Positions 24,474-37,204 of a stretch of 64,000 nt of DNA are shown piece after piece. Each line of letters opens with the position of its first letter. Position 1 is the stretch's first letter. Location of the stretch: positions 1-64,000 of the forward strand of contig QEYB01000705.1 in the NCBI GenBank assembly GCA_017562135.1, written 5' to 3'. The position numbers and the translations under genes were made by a program. The DNA comes from Dipylidium caninum. Its lineage: Eukaryota; Platyhelminthes; Cestoda; Cyclophyllidea; Dipylidiidae. The notes under the pieces are model-generated. The model saw only the letters and a list, made by a program, of their open reading frames with translations. It did no database searches and had not been told where the DNA came from.

Positions 24474-25969
24474 TCATTTTTCGGGTTCTCCGACTCTGAG
24501 TCTTGTGGCCGTTACTCTTGCCCTTGTTGTTGTGTCTCCGGCTCCGGCTTCCGTCTCTTCCTCTCTTCTTGTCAGCATCGCATTGTTCAACGAGATGCTA
24601 CTGTGTGACACACAGATATCGGCAAGATCGCAAAGCCCAGAGCGAACGCTAATGGAGGTAGCCAATGGCGATGGCATATACTTGGCGGACTCGTCCAAAG
24701 CATACTGGGAGAGGCGACATTCAAGCCTAGCGATGGTGTTACGGAAGATCCGCATCCACGGATGGAGGAGAACCTGCATCAGGCTTGGGCGTCTACTCGG
24801 GTCCAGACAACAGCATGAGCTATATGCGGATGAAACAGCGTGATCAGGCAGGAGTGAATTTAGAAAAGAAAAAGGGCAATTGGAAGAGACTCACTTGACA
24901 AGATCGATTGCCTCGGTATTGACGGAGTCACGACGAAAATGTACTCTGCCTGTGAGGATTTCGTTGTCACTCATGAAGGGGATGTCCCCGTTAATCATGA
25001 CGAACAGCAAAATTCCCACCGTCCAGATTTCTGCAGGCCTACCATGGTACCCAGAAGTTCTTAGCCACTCCGGCGGGCAATAGACTCGGGTACCTATTGA
25101 GAGAAGAGCGTTAGGACGTCGCATATCTCACATCACACAAGTTGAGTGGGAAGATGGGCCACCTACCATAGAAATCATGGTAGATACCGTCGTGCAGAAA
25201 GGCACCAGATCCAAAGTCGATGAGTTGGATTTCATGGTTGCCTGAGTTGATGAGAACATTTTCATCCTTGAGGTCTCGGTGGATGACTCCGGCGTCGTGA
25301 CATTTCATCAAAATACCAATTAATTGGTACATGACGAAAGCAGACTCGCGCTCACTCAGGCACCCACGTTGGCAAATGTGGTCGAAGAGATCGCTAACAG
25401 CCGGTGAGCCACCCACCATCACAATGTTCCAAGTGCCATGGAGTTCGTAGACCTCCAGCATTCTCGGGACCCCATCGACGTGCGCCACCTTCTTCATCAG
25501 CACCACCTCCATCGGTATCATTTCGCCATCCAGCTAGAGCAAAGAGGAGTGCAAACTGTGTATCCGGAGAAAAGTGCAACAAGAAAGGACGCGTTGAGTT
25601 GTGCCTGTCTTCGAACTTACCCTGCACCAACAGGGAACACGGTTGGAGTCGACTTGTTTGATGACAACTCTTTCGAGGGTCTCATTGTGGATGGCTTTGA
25701 AAACCTTTCCGAAGCCGCCCTCCCCTACCTGAGTGCGCAACGTGTAAGTGTGATGGAAGAGAGTTGGCTCCCTTATCACATAGAGCGCTGCAAGGATACG
25801 AAAGTATTAGTAGGATGATGGATAGGTGAATGAGTAGTGTGAACACGCGAGAGGAACACTTACTAATGCCGAGCTCCTCCGAAGTCCTTTCTATGCAACG
25901 CAAGCGTGGCCTGCGTTGACCCATCTCCGGGATCGGTTTATTCATCCTTCTACGTCGATCGTCTGCCAT
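24474..25969 (-). CDS. PIM-family serine/threonine protein kinase
   Basis: Five exons are seen: 25969-25864, 25787-25621, 25533-25167, 25093-24895 and 24819-24474. Introns are 73-87 bases with GT...AG ends, and the lengths sum to 394 codons plus TGA. The predicted protein has the Gly loop GEGGFG at residues 57-62, the ATP lysine K79 and a likely helix-C Glu at E100. It also has HRDLKDEN with catalytic D178, DFG at 197-199, PPEW at 220-223 and a subdomain XI DPSRRP before HPWM at 299-302. The order and the PMEVVL, LIDFGSGA and GDIPF blocks are typical of PIM kinases, which are cytoplasmic or nuclear survival and growth kinases regulated mainly by abundance. The hinge reads VGGSPA: the usual PIM hinge proline appears to be Ser, with Pro one place later. 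There is about 36 residues of N-terminal extension and a Thr/Glu-rich tail of about 90 residues. An upstream noncoding exon is possible. Confidence 0.92.
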
Positions 25970-26829
25970 GGGATTGGACCAAGAGAGTAACCTCGATGCG
26001 ATTAGTAGATGATTCCTCTCTGGGGAGGCGCTTTTTGTACGCAGAGTGGAGGAGTGTTGTGTTGATGACACACTGTGACTACAGTCGACCAATCGTGCGA
26101 AGGTCTTGCAAACACGGTGCCGCAAAAGTTGAAGGCGGAGGACTGAACGCGTCTTGCAGACGTGTCAGAAGTTGTCGACACGAACAATGCAGTCGGTCAG
26201 GCCCTCGCAATGGCAATGGCAGTCGCAATGCTAGATAGATCCTCATAATTGTTAAAAGAATTCTTCCCTGTGCAAACGATGACGTCTAATCTAGATCAAA
26301 GTGGATTTGTACTCCGCCAAGCGATTGTAACAATCCCCACGATCACAGCTTTTGATGTACTGCTTATTTTGAAATGACTGTGTGAACAGACAATTTACAC
26401 TTTAAAAAATGTTAACATCCATATATGCACGCTTGTGACAGTGACTGTCTGAAGATTGCAGACAACCTGTAGCTTTTCTCATTTCATACAAGAAAAGGTG
26501 GAGTACTCATCACATGGACGAAATTTCAATTGTAATTTGTCTCATGCCGGGCTGTGCTGTGGGGTGTGCAGCTGTTTCGTGATATGGGATTATGGGAGGG
26601 TGCGCGGACGGCGGACGGGAGACGGGGCGAAGACGGCAGCAAGACTGGTGTATTTGATATTGCAGTTGCCACCGTGTTTACACGCCGACAGTGTCGGCTA
26701 TTTGGGTAAGTCAGGCCTCACAAATGACAGTAACCTCGCGACTGTTCATGCGCTGTTCAACCACTCAGGTCTGTCTACTGCCCGCTGAATGCCTTCGTCA
26801 TGTCGCTCGACTTTGTAGTGGGTGTGCAG
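25970..26829. other. 5' flank of the kinase gene; no other gene recognised
   Basis: This holds the upstream region of the kinase. I see no clear TATA box. Short frames on both strands are not supported. Confidence 0.4.
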
Positions 26830-27615
26830 AGCACCAGAACCGATGGTGCCACGACAAATGCCCAGGTTTGCGGTAGTCTGGGCTGCAGCGACCCTGCCCT
26901 CGTGGCTGAGACTGCTTGGACCCAACGCGACGGAGGGTAATCGTCGTTTCCTAGACCCCAACAGTCTTGCTCGACCCGGCCCAGGGCGCTGCTGAGGGGG
27001 AATTTGCAGATATCGTCAGTTGAGCCAGTCCTCCAGTCGCCCTCATTCCACGAGACCAGGTGGTCAGAGCAAAGAAGTAAGCGAGACACTGTAGTGCTTT
27101 CCTATCTCCACTAAGTAAAAGACACTGGCTCACTTCCACATGCACACTTTCATCTCACGTGGGGGCAGGAAGGTGGAGACGGGCCAGTGTAGAGGATGAA
27201 ATGAGCGGAGGTGTCTTCTCGGGTAGATGAAAAGACACCTGGCACAATGGCACCAGCGCTTAATTAAAAAACGATTTAAAAGTTGTTATCCGGTTAATTT
27301 TAATTTCACCACGGATGCGTAAGCGTTATGAAGCCAGGTTAGGAGAAACATCGCAGCTTGCGTCCAAACCGTATTTAACGTGGCCTCAGCACAATCCCGA
27401 TTTACCTGTTTGATCGGTGGCACATGACGCTCCGGGTCCGTGGCGAGTTACACAGTTGGTGGTTTAAACAGCATGTGAGCCAAGTAAACTGTACTGCTGC
27501 CACGTCTCCTGATGCGGTAAAAGGTGGCGAACGGAGACCCAGTGTGTCTGGAAGGAGGCGTCGAGGCTGTTGCAAGCGACGACTCACCAAGTGCGAGAAT
27601 TTCCTGAAGTAACCG
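26830..27615 (-). repeat. Dispersed repeat, inverted copy of 16640-17085 with an insertion
   Basis: Blocks 26830-27060 and 27370-27615 match the reverse complement of 16640-17085. The middle, about 27061-27370, has no counterpart there. That middle contains AT-rich stretches (TTAATTAAAAAACGATTTAA). Whether it is an insertion here or a deletion in the other copy is not settled. Confidence 0.7.
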
Positions 27616-30600
27616 GTCAGTGATATCAAGAACTTGCACTGGAAAATGGAGAAAAAGAGGTTAGTGGAGAGCTTCCTTCACTTACTGCTCTAGTAGGCAA
27701 AAATGAGAAGATCTAGGCTTGTGAATGCGTGAAGGCGGAAATGAACAACGTCCGTCCTTGACGGACACGAGTGACATCAGGGAAGCCTTGCCAGTTTGCG
27801 TTAAGGAAACAGAGAGAGAATTTCCCTAGGGGAGTGCAAATTTTGTGGCATCTTGGGCACAATCGCCTCATCAAGTTGTCTCTCCGCCTTCCTATCCTCG
27901 ATCATAGATCTAGAACGGAGAGCAGAGGAACCATCCCGCAAGCCATTCACCCCATTAATCCTGGCCATCAACAACTCGTGACACGGTCATACACGAGAAC
28001 CCACCTTTCCGACAACATCGGCGTTCGAGAGTGAAGAGCATTCAGTGTAGGTCTCCAAATTTATAGGCAACGAGAGCCAATATCAATGAGTTAGATTTGA
28101 AACCAGCCCCCGTTTCTCATTGACCGCCCAGTCAACTTCAGTTGATGTGAGTGTATCGACTCGTCAAGCGCCACCTCGTTGCCACCAATTGGCAAATGTC
28201 CTAGAAGCACCAATCAGACAGCAGAGAAGAATGCGCATTAATCATGAGGTCCACCTTTGGACGCTGTCGAAAATCGTGCACTGCCAACGCCGACGTAGAA
28301 GTGGTGCCTTCAATGGGTGTACATGCAGAAAAATCCACTGCTGAACTGGTGAAATTTCTTCTCCCTTCGGTCACTCCTTCGGTTTGCGACATAATTTGCC
28401 TAGTGGGGGAGCGCTCACTGTCTAATTTATAATGCAAGTGGAGACATTACAACTCCACCCTTTTGCAAGTACCACGCATTGTGTCGGTTGGAATAATTAG
28501 TTAAGTGATTGGTGAAGATCAAAGTGAAATCGAGCACAAAATTCCCCCAGAGTATGACAATGAAAATGCTTTGCTTTTAAGACACCTACCCCTTAATCGT
28601 CCCTGCGGCCAGCGAGCAGGCGGGTAGAACGGGGCAGAAACACTTCTACTGGCACCGATATGCTTTATCGTCTGACCAAAGCCTTCCACTTCCCATTGTT
28701 GATTTCCCCCTGTCTTTGAAGTAAAGATCATGCCTAGTAGATGTTCCGATCCTCTTTTCTCGATTCGAATGTGCTCCTACTTGATCTCGCACCCATCTGT
28801 AGCACCTGTCACCTCGAACCCCTCAGGCCAGTTCGACATTCGATGTGACGCCCTCGCTACTGCTTAATTAAAGCCGATGTCATACATCTGTCAGTGGGAG
28901 ATTTGGACGACCGTCGTACTGCGAACTGCGACGGAGAGCTAGAGAACTCGCAACTTACACAGCAACGTCGGCATGCAAGCAATTGATGTTAATCTCAGTT
29001 CGGAATGTCTTCGACATGGTGACTGTGACCACCTAGTTTGTCCGAGTGTAAGATGTTTAATTTATTTCATTCGAAAAAGCTTAAGATTGCAAATTAGTCG
29101 CAAATTGAGCCAAATATTGAGTCCGCTGTGAGGGCACGCGGGCTATCACCACACTTCCCCGATAGTGTGTGAACACCGTCATATCATCCCAGGACCTTGA
29201 ACTTAGTCGCCACCCTAATCGGGGTGAGTGTGTCTAGGTTACGTGCCGAAGGCGTGACCTTGACCATACTGACAGTCCGGCCTGAGCTGGCCTAACAATA
29301 TTCGTGTCAATGAACTGATTGGCTGGCCGGCCGGCCGATGGGTTAACTCCGCGTCCTGTCGCAGAAGATAATTCGATAAGTTTTAAACATCGAGTGATTT
29401 CTCCTTGGGTGCCTTTGTCACTGGTCCGCCCGTTGAGCCACATGATCCTCTGGCCTCGGTTGTCTAAAGACTAGCCCATCAGTCATTGCGAAACGGTCAA
29501 TGAAATCTTTCTAGCGTCAATCCAGGAGTCACTCAGGTCCAAAGGTGGCCTCTGGAGGCACTCACCACGTCTCAACATTAATATGTCAGGACTTAAATTG
29601 CCAAAGTGAGAGCGGCGTTAACCTAATTGATTGAAGAACTCGGAAGAGCTGTTTTGCGGTGGGCCCGATATGTGTGAGACGGGCGGGAAAGGTGCATAAA
29701 ATGGGTCGGGGCAGTGGGAGGCTGCCCAGAAAACGTGAATCAAACGAATCCGATGATGCGGTGCTAGAGGACTTGAAAGTCTTCTCCTCTGCTGGGCGGG
29801 CAACCAACTGAACAATGGGCAGGCTTATAATCTAAACGTATCTCGAGGCTCTTTTCTTTGCTTTCATCCCCTAAATATCCTTGCTCTAATTGAGAGGATT
29901 GAGGTGGTCGGGAGTGCGGAAGGGGAAGAGAGGGAAGTAAGGAGATGACAGAGGGGGGTGACAATTAGCCTGAATGCAACTACTTGTGCACAAGGCAATC
30001 AAACTGTCTTTGGTACCCCTCCTGCTTCTGAAGTCTATTTGAACCATCATTTGACATCTAAAATAGGCAGTCGAAGTGCTTTTCCACTTCCCCTTTTTCC
30101 TTTTACCTATCTCGTCCCGCCAGGTATCTTGTTTCATCACTCGACGGGTGGTGCCTCTTTACAGAAGGGAGATGAGGAAAGACCGTGATAGAAGTAGCTC
30201 ATCCTTTTCGAAACCGTCTCATGCTACCTGACCGTCCGAGGCCGATGACTAAATCACCAGTTCTTCGTAAACTCCAGAAAAAAACACGCGAATCATTAAG
30301 CAACGCTGCATCATCGACTTCGTTTAATGCAAGTCTCTTCAATCGCCACAGACTCGCCCAGAACAATTTGGTGACCCTCGACACCCATCTCATACAACGT
30401 GCCCACCTTAGCCCAGAGAAGGGTCTTTCGCGCCAACATCATGCTGATCAGCAGATGGACCGCTTTGAAGGCTGAGTTGATGCCTCTTCGCCTGAACACC
30501 AGGTGGGAGAAGAGAAACGTGTCTTAGTGCTGACGGATTTGAAGGCGGCAAGCAAGGTCAAACGGAATTGCGCATTGCATTTCGCTTGATGTCAGGTTAA

Positions 30601-31789
30601 GCATTCGACCCTTCCTTTTGAGCAAATCACTTTGTCAGCGACAAAATCTTCCGCAGGGACAATCTTCGTGAGTCAGTGTTTCGGTGGGAGTGATGAATAT
30701 CACGCGGTAGCGTATTAACTTGGATAGTGCGAAGGAATGGGCGAGACTGCGAGTTGGCTGGTTAAAAAGGCACAGACGTCTTTCGGCTTGGTTTACAAAA
30801 AGCTCAGAGACCCAGGAATCATCAGGCGAATGTGAGCTGGGCTCGGTGCACTTTGCCCCGCTCGTCCTTTTCGGTGACGCAATTGCCACAGTTGTGGTCA
30901 TACATGCATACACTTGTGAGGCTGGAACTTCGAGGCTGAAGCCCACTGACCTCTTTCACAGATCACTCCCACTTCTGCGAACGGGTTATGAGCGAGCAAC
31001 GTGGATGAATCCAAACATAAATAAAAGCAAGTTGGAAAAGATGATGACGACGAGTTCTAGCACAGCATCCTCGCTTCATTTACTCACGTGGGAGTTGGGC
31101 GTACGAGTTAAAGAAGAATTCCACGGCACCGAAGAAGGCAGATCTCAGAAAAAGAGAGAGGAGAGAAGGGTCACGAGATGAAGCCAGCGTGGGAAAGTGG
31201 TTGTCAGTTCTTGAAATTACTGAATGGTGACGAGTTGGCAAGCATCAGCGGATGTGGCAGATGTGTCCGCGCAATCCGTTGTTGTTTCACAGAGGGGTAT
31301 GAATGGAGGAGTGGGAGAGTGGATGGATTGTGGGGGGGGAAGGTTATTAGAAAGTTCGGTTGTCGGGAACCCAAAAATTAAGGGGTGTGGGGAGAATGGG
31401 AAGAACGATGAGGCTGTGAGGAGGGAACAAATGTGCTCGAGAGCGGGGACACTGAGATTGTAAAGTGGACTGACTCGCGAATTAGTGAGGATCGCCATTC
31501 AATTGTTTTGCCAAGGTGACAGGATGTGGTGAGCGACATGAGAATTTACGGAGCGGTGTCACGTTCCGTCTCATTCCTCACAACCGGTGGAGATACCGTC
31601 AATGCCACCTCACATCTCCGCACCTCCCACTCTCACTTTTTTTCTGCCTTCTTCTCCCACTTCTCCTTCATCGCCCACAAAGTGTGAAGTGTAGGTGCCT
31701 GAAATTTGACTGTTGCGCTTTCGAATTGACTACAAATTTCCTCTCCCACCCTTTTGTCCCTCGATCACATTTTTTATTCCTATCCTTAC
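27616..31789. other. No supported gene
   Basis: Several frames of 60-150 codons lie here (the longest is plus 30720-31181). None has recognisable motifs. The minus strand near 31050-30980 has a short hydrophobic stretch (VLELVVIIFSNLLLFMFGFI) in a frame bounded by stops and with no clear splice sites. A (GGCC)-type cluster lies at 29322-29336. Confidence 0.4.
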
Positions 31790-32090
31790 AAGTCTACTCC
31801 TCTAGACCACCGGAGGTGTCCACTGCTCATCCCATATGACGACCTCCACACACGCACCATCACTTTCTGCACACTAGTGCCGCCTTAGTCTTCAACTCCC
31901 TTCACTTACACGTCTTACCTCCGCCCTCACGGCTTTCTTCACTCATATGTGATGAGGTGAAACTGTAACTAGCTCATTGTCATCCTGTCCTTTCCGATTG
32001 CCCTTGTCCAAGAAGTTCACAGAAGCCTTTAGGGTCTTTCGCTACAACACGATGTGGTACAGACTTGTAGTGAAATATTTGTTTGCAAAT
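31790..32090 (+). repeat. Dispersed repeat, direct copy of 5240-5540
   Basis: See the partner at 5240-5540. It shows the same block order with heavy divergence. Confidence 0.5.
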
Positions 32091-33189
32091 GAATACGACT
32101 CGAGGAATGCGGTTTGATGGAAAGGAGAGAGTGAATGTGATACAATGGCCTCAAAGTCTTAAAAATCAACCTCTGCGCCAAAGTGCATCTCGGTGTTACG
32201 GGATAGTAGATCTTCGATAAAACAGTGCACAAGGCATATTGGGTCACTTTTAATCATATTTCTGTACAACAACCTCTCGCATGCGCGCGTGTCTATACGC
32301 AAAAGCATAGGTTGGATATGCCGAATGAAGACGACCGAGCAATCAGTGCGCCTGAGTGCGACCAGTTCAGACCGAAGGTGACCTTTTTGAAGAAAATGAC
32401 TCATGGAACGCCGCAGATTTGAGATGCACAAGTGAATTCGTGTAGAATTCTAAAATAACCCGCTCACCCTCGAGACCGCGAACGCAGCCGAAAACAAATA
32501 TATCCAAACATACAATGCACAGCAACCTCCGATCCATTAAAACAACCGTAGAACATTCTGTTCTTTTTCTACTACCTTCATTTTTTCTTCGATTAAATCG
32601 GCAGACAATTATTCTTCCCAGTTGTCCGACGTTTTTTGGTAACCATTGCTGCCACATAGAAGTTAATCATATCATTTCTCAAATCATTATGCTCCTTCAA
32701 CGCCGCTCAATGTCTTTGGCAAAGTTGATAAAATAATTATTAACTTGTAGTGAGCATATTTCATGGATCTGAGGACTATCTCATCCCGTCAGATCCATGT
32801 TTTCACCTCGTCTCATAGCTGTTCCATCAAGTATAAATAACCAACCTGCCCACTGGTAATCGTAGGACACAATTTGCTCCCTACTTCTCCCAAATCCTTC
32901 CTATATGAATGCAGGACATCATTTGCATTATCAGGTGATCATTTCGTTGGCCTACATTGTTGAATACAATACTCTAAATAAACAAATTTCTTTTCCGTTC
33001 CCCGTACCACGGTTCCTCACAACACTGTCCTCAATTCCTTATATCACCTCGTAAAGGTGTCTTTCAGAACCAATTTTGCTCACTCTCTCCAATCCTACCC
33101 TTTCACACGCTCTCCTTCGCACTTTCGCATAGGGCCCATTGCCTCAATTGTGCTGCTCTGTGCGCATTAACTATCGCGCTTTCTCTTTT
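32091..33189. other. No gene recognised
   Basis: AT-richer DNA with short frames only. Confidence 0.45.
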
Positions 33190-33950
33190 GTTACTGTCAG
33201 GATATAAACTGAGAAATGAGAATTTATCAAACAATCATGGACCACCTAATTTACGAATGCCTTTTGCTAGCTGAGGCATCACTATTTGCCATATGCAGAA
33301 TAATGGAGGGTGCTTTTAGAAACATAACTGGACCCTTCACGATAAGAGTGAACAAATGGAGAAATTTACCAATACAGTGAGTTAGTGTTACCGCATGGCT
33401 GGAGACTAGCTATCAGACTTAGAGTCAACCAACTGTGAACAGTCAGCCCTGCGGGCTTGCGGAGGTGTAAGGTTAGGAAGAGTGAGGTGAGAGTTGTGCT
33501 GAAAGGCACTTTTATGAGAGGAGAAGGAGTAAGAGGTGAGTTAATATGTGGTAAGGGAAGTGTGACGTTAATTAGGCTGTTGTCTTTCGCAAGGTAGCCT
33601 GTTGAAATGGTCAGATGAGAAGAGAAATGTTGTCCTGCGATCAGTTAGGGAAAACTGGAGACCAGTGGAGTGCAAGTGGTGTCCGTGATTACTAGTGAAC
33701 TGGTTACTTATAAGCATGCTGAATTGAACAGTGTTGAGAAGATACGCGAACATGGCTTTGGCGGAGTAGATTAGTCTCTGGCTACAGGATATTTGTCACG
33801 TGCAAACGCATGATCATCTCAATAACACTGCTGAGTGACATTGAGCAAAGTAGGATGGCGATAAATTTAATAAATATTGACTAGAGAAATAATTTGAAGG
33901 GTCAGGTTGCTTCCGCCTCGTTATTTAATTAACTGGTGTTAAGTTTTCAT
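33190..33950 (+). repeat. Dispersed repeat module, direct copy of 56480-57200
   Basis: Shared blocks in order include ATATAAACTGAG, TGAAATGGTC, ACTGGAGAC, GCAAGTGGTGT, TGTCACGTGCAAAC and GCTGAGTGACATTGAGCAA. The match runs about 700 bases with many small gaps. There is no conserved frame. In the other copy this module follows directly on the 56150-56500 module. Confidence 0.7.
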
Positions 33951-34478
33951 TGGACAGTAGGTGGAAACAAGTTTGCTGTCGTTACTCACAAGAGCGATCG
34001 AATTGGTGGAAACTGAGACTATAAGTTAAAATCGGTGTAGTAAATCTGGCTTTCGGGTCATTCTTGTCTTCTAATACACCAAATTATCACAACTTTGAAG
34101 TTTTCATGGGATTTTGGGGCAAAAAAAAGCGATGACTATATCCAATCTCCTGTATTAACTCCTTTCGCAAGGGGCGATTCTCTCGCCACTGTAAGCTCAA
34201 CCCATCTGCTCTATAATTTGTGATACTGAATAGGAAATGAGTAGCACATGGCAAGTCGGTGTTAGTTTTGCTGATACCCCAAAATTTCAGGGCAAATGAA
34301 GTCACTGTCGTGAATAGTTACTCTCCGTTCAAAGGAATAAAATAACGCGAGGCCATATTTTACCTCATTTGCCCTTACTTTGCGATCATGGTCCAATTAA
34401 CCGTCTGTCGAGTAGATCTTCGTATTTCACGCGTTTGCGTCGCTGCCAGGCTCATCTTCCAGCAAGTTGGCGTGGTAG
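33951..34478. other. No gene recognised
   Basis: No exon with splice support. A small ATG frame begins at 34389, but its peptide is not convincing. Confidence 0.4.
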
Positions 34479-34697
34479 GAGCAGCAGTGCATGGTGGCAC
34501 TTTGTTGGAAATGTACGCTAGAAACCTTATATGACGTTCCGAAATCATGTAACGCTGACAGCACTGGGCAACGGTTCTGCTACGCCTTGAGAAATGAATG
34601 TGTACGCGGTTACTTCCACTCTCTCGACATACGTGGAAAAAAGGGGTGGCAACGGAAGAATATACCCTTCAGCTACATCATAGGAGCGACAGGCTGA
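34479..34697 (+). CDS. Candidate Cys-rich exon
   Basis: After a possible acceptor (GGCGTGGTAG) the frame is open for 72 codons to TGA. Cysteines fall in the order C...C-W-K-C...C...F-C...C-R-G-Y, for example ALCWKCTLETLYDVPKSC. This vaguely recalls the first half of secreted LY6/uPAR-type domains, but the closing C-C...C-N pattern is absent. The exon might be incomplete or unrelated. There is no signal peptide in this piece. Confidence 0.3.
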   Translation, partial: EQQCMVALCWKCTLETLYDVPKSCNADSTGQRFCYALRNECVRGYFHSLDIRGKKGWQRKNIPFSYIIGATG

Positions 34698-35249
34698 TGG
34701 AAGCATGAAGTTACTCTCACTGATATCCCGCCTGTAGCCGCATTTCTTCTCATTCGACTTGCCACACGATTGCCATAGTGGCAGTAACCCAGACAGCGAA
34801 TAAAACTCTCCCATCGCTTTCATTCAATGTCAATCGCTAAAACAGTGTCGTTATAAGTTATACCGGCTGCCTGTCTTGTCTACTTACGCGTTACTTAATG
34901 GAGTATTTCAGCAGACAAGTTGTTCGATCAAAATAAAAACTAACTTCTGAGTACGGCGTGAAATTACTGCCTACGTGGATGATAAATAGCCTGTCACCAA
35001 TGTGTACCGCAATGTATTAACTCCTCGATTCAATCAAAAAGGGAAGATCGTGTTACAGTGTTGGCAGTATGGCCACCTGATTGGTAAGTTGCATATACAA
35101 AAAACTCGTTTTCGGGACAAATTTTTGTGATATAAGCCACTTCGATAGGTGAGTGAATTTTGGGGCCTTGTTGTAAGGTATCCGAGTATCTATAAGGCCT
35201 CACTACTGTAGTCCTAAGAGGTGTCTTAATTCGCGATTTTCTTCCCCAG

Positions 35250-35949
35250 ACTCGAGGACAATGACCTCCCGGCTATCTCTTCTCTGTCTTCTGACCCTTG
35301 TGGTCCTCATGGCCAGGGCCGCGTCACTCCACGAAATGGAGAAGGAGGAGGAAAACGAGGCAGAGGATGATGATAAGGTGGAGTACGAGGAGGAGGAAGA
35401 AGAAGAGGAGGATGTGAGTGAAGCGGGGAATCAGCAGCCAACGAGGATACCCAACGCAACGATCCCATACATTATGCTCCCGACCCAGGTACGAAAGTGT
35501 AGGAAGTTGCAAAAACGCTTCTTCTTGCTTCTGATTCACTACCTCGGCGTAATAGACGCTTGCGAATCGAGTCCAGCCAAGTTAGCAGCAATGAAGGCTG
35601 GTTAACCGAGGCCCCCTCACAATGTGTAAACCTACTTCCCGCTTCACGTGTTCAGCCCCCTTCCGTCCCGCAAAGCGTCCATCAGCTCCCATGCCTGTTC
35701 AAGAGTAAATTTGATATAGGAAAAACCACGGTTGTTTGTTGTTCATGGGGGCAAAGTCTTTTTGGCGTCGCAATAAGGGTGCTCAACTCTCCACGCAAAG
35801 AGTCGTTTTCATAGTTCGCAGCACAGCGAATGGCGCCGTTAGCTCCTCGGATGCCGCAACGGTCTCACAGTTCAGTGAAGGGGGAATTGACGGTGACACC
35901 CGAAGCCGAATCTACGCTAAATAGGCTGGCATGTGGAGGTGACAAGTGA
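35250..35949 (+). CDS. Small secreted acidic protein, three exons
   Basis: An acceptor (TTCTTCCCCAG) precedes the ATG at 35261 by eleven bases, so a 5' noncoding exon or trans-spliced leader is likely. Coding exons are 35261-35488, 35656-35704 and 35822-35949. Donors are CAG|GTACGA and AAGA|GTAAAT; acceptors are GTGTTCAG and AGTTCGCAG. The exons join in phase to 134 residues. Residues 1-20 form a signal peptide (LLCLLTLVVLMARA). Residues 25-55 are strongly acidic with a run of Glu, N65-A-T may be glycosylated, and the C-terminal part is Pro/Arg-rich with cysteines at 89 and 130. It may be a secreted peptide precursor or surface-coat protein. No family recognised. Reading through the first donor would give a 114-residue alternative. 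Confidence 0.6.
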
Positions 35950-37204
35950 AAGCAATCACCCTCAGCATTATCAAGAGGTGAGGCCAAACGCGAGATTGTG
36001 CGATTGGACAAAATCGCCACAAGTGAGCAAAGTTCCACAGAATAGAGAAGAAAATATTTTCACTCGTGAATTAGGCGACCGCAGACACCACGAGTGACAA
36101 TCATAAGGTTTGTGCTTTTCCTAGTAAGATGAGATGGCAAAATGTTCTCCTCGTCCACATTCCACCCCAAAGAATAACTGTCCCTGCAGAGAAGACGATT
36201 GGACAACATAAGGGCACGGTCGCGCACAGGAATGTTGAAATTTTCCCGAGGTCTGTAGGAAATTAAATGAGAGCAACCAACTTTTGTATCCAACACTAAC
36301 AAATTAGAGTAGTGTTTTTCCGAACAGACAAAAGTCTTTCCTCAAGGGGATTTGGAGTCCTTAATACGTCCGCCGAAGGCTACACTTTCCTTGACGGTCA
36401 AAGCTCACGTGAAAGGGACGCAGATTTATGAATTTCAGAGGCTTTCTCAAAGAATTCGAGTTTAACGAAGCGGTCTATCATTCAGCGGTGGGTCACTTTT
36501 TCCATTCCCCACCGCCAACTGCATGACAGTGGCGAAATTTCATTGCTTCCCGCATAACCGCTGGAAGTGGAATGGCGAGCGTGTTGGCTTAACGGAGGCG
36601 CCCGATAATGCGAACATTACGGGTGAATCTGTTTTCTCTTAATTTTCACCTCTCCATTTTACGGAAAAATTACTAGAACGGTATGAAAGTGGCGCTCCTC
36701 GCCGTTTCAATTTGCAACTATTTGGCCGTGTGGAAGGAATGTAAAAAGGTAACACAATGAGACGTGCACTCCAAAAGAAACGCCTTCCCACCGATTCAGC
36801 TGCATCAACCGTCTCACTGTGCGCATGATTGCTTAATCTTCTTTAAGGGAGGCGTTTCACTCGCTTTTCTGAGGCTATTCGGTCACGGCGAATTCGTAAT
36901 CACTGCCACGTCAGAAGTGAATTCCATCCGACTGCAGGCTCCTGAGTGCGCTTTGTCTTGTCTCATCCGCTTTGCGGCGTAACATCACTCCACGAATGTA
37001 ACTTCGAGAGGGGATGAGGCGACCATGTCTTCAGACGAGATGAATGACCGATTCTTCGAGGGTAGTCAAACTCGGGGGCCTTCGTGGACCCGACCAATTC
37101 TAACAGCCCAGCAATCCAAACTGCCCTGTACTGCGTTTCGATTGGCGAGTAGGAAAGACATTCACAGTGCCTCGATGAAAAGAAGTACTTCCTATCTCAA
37201 CACT
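35950..37204. other. No gene recognised
   Basis: This is the 3' flank of the secreted-protein gene; short frames only. Confidence 0.4.
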
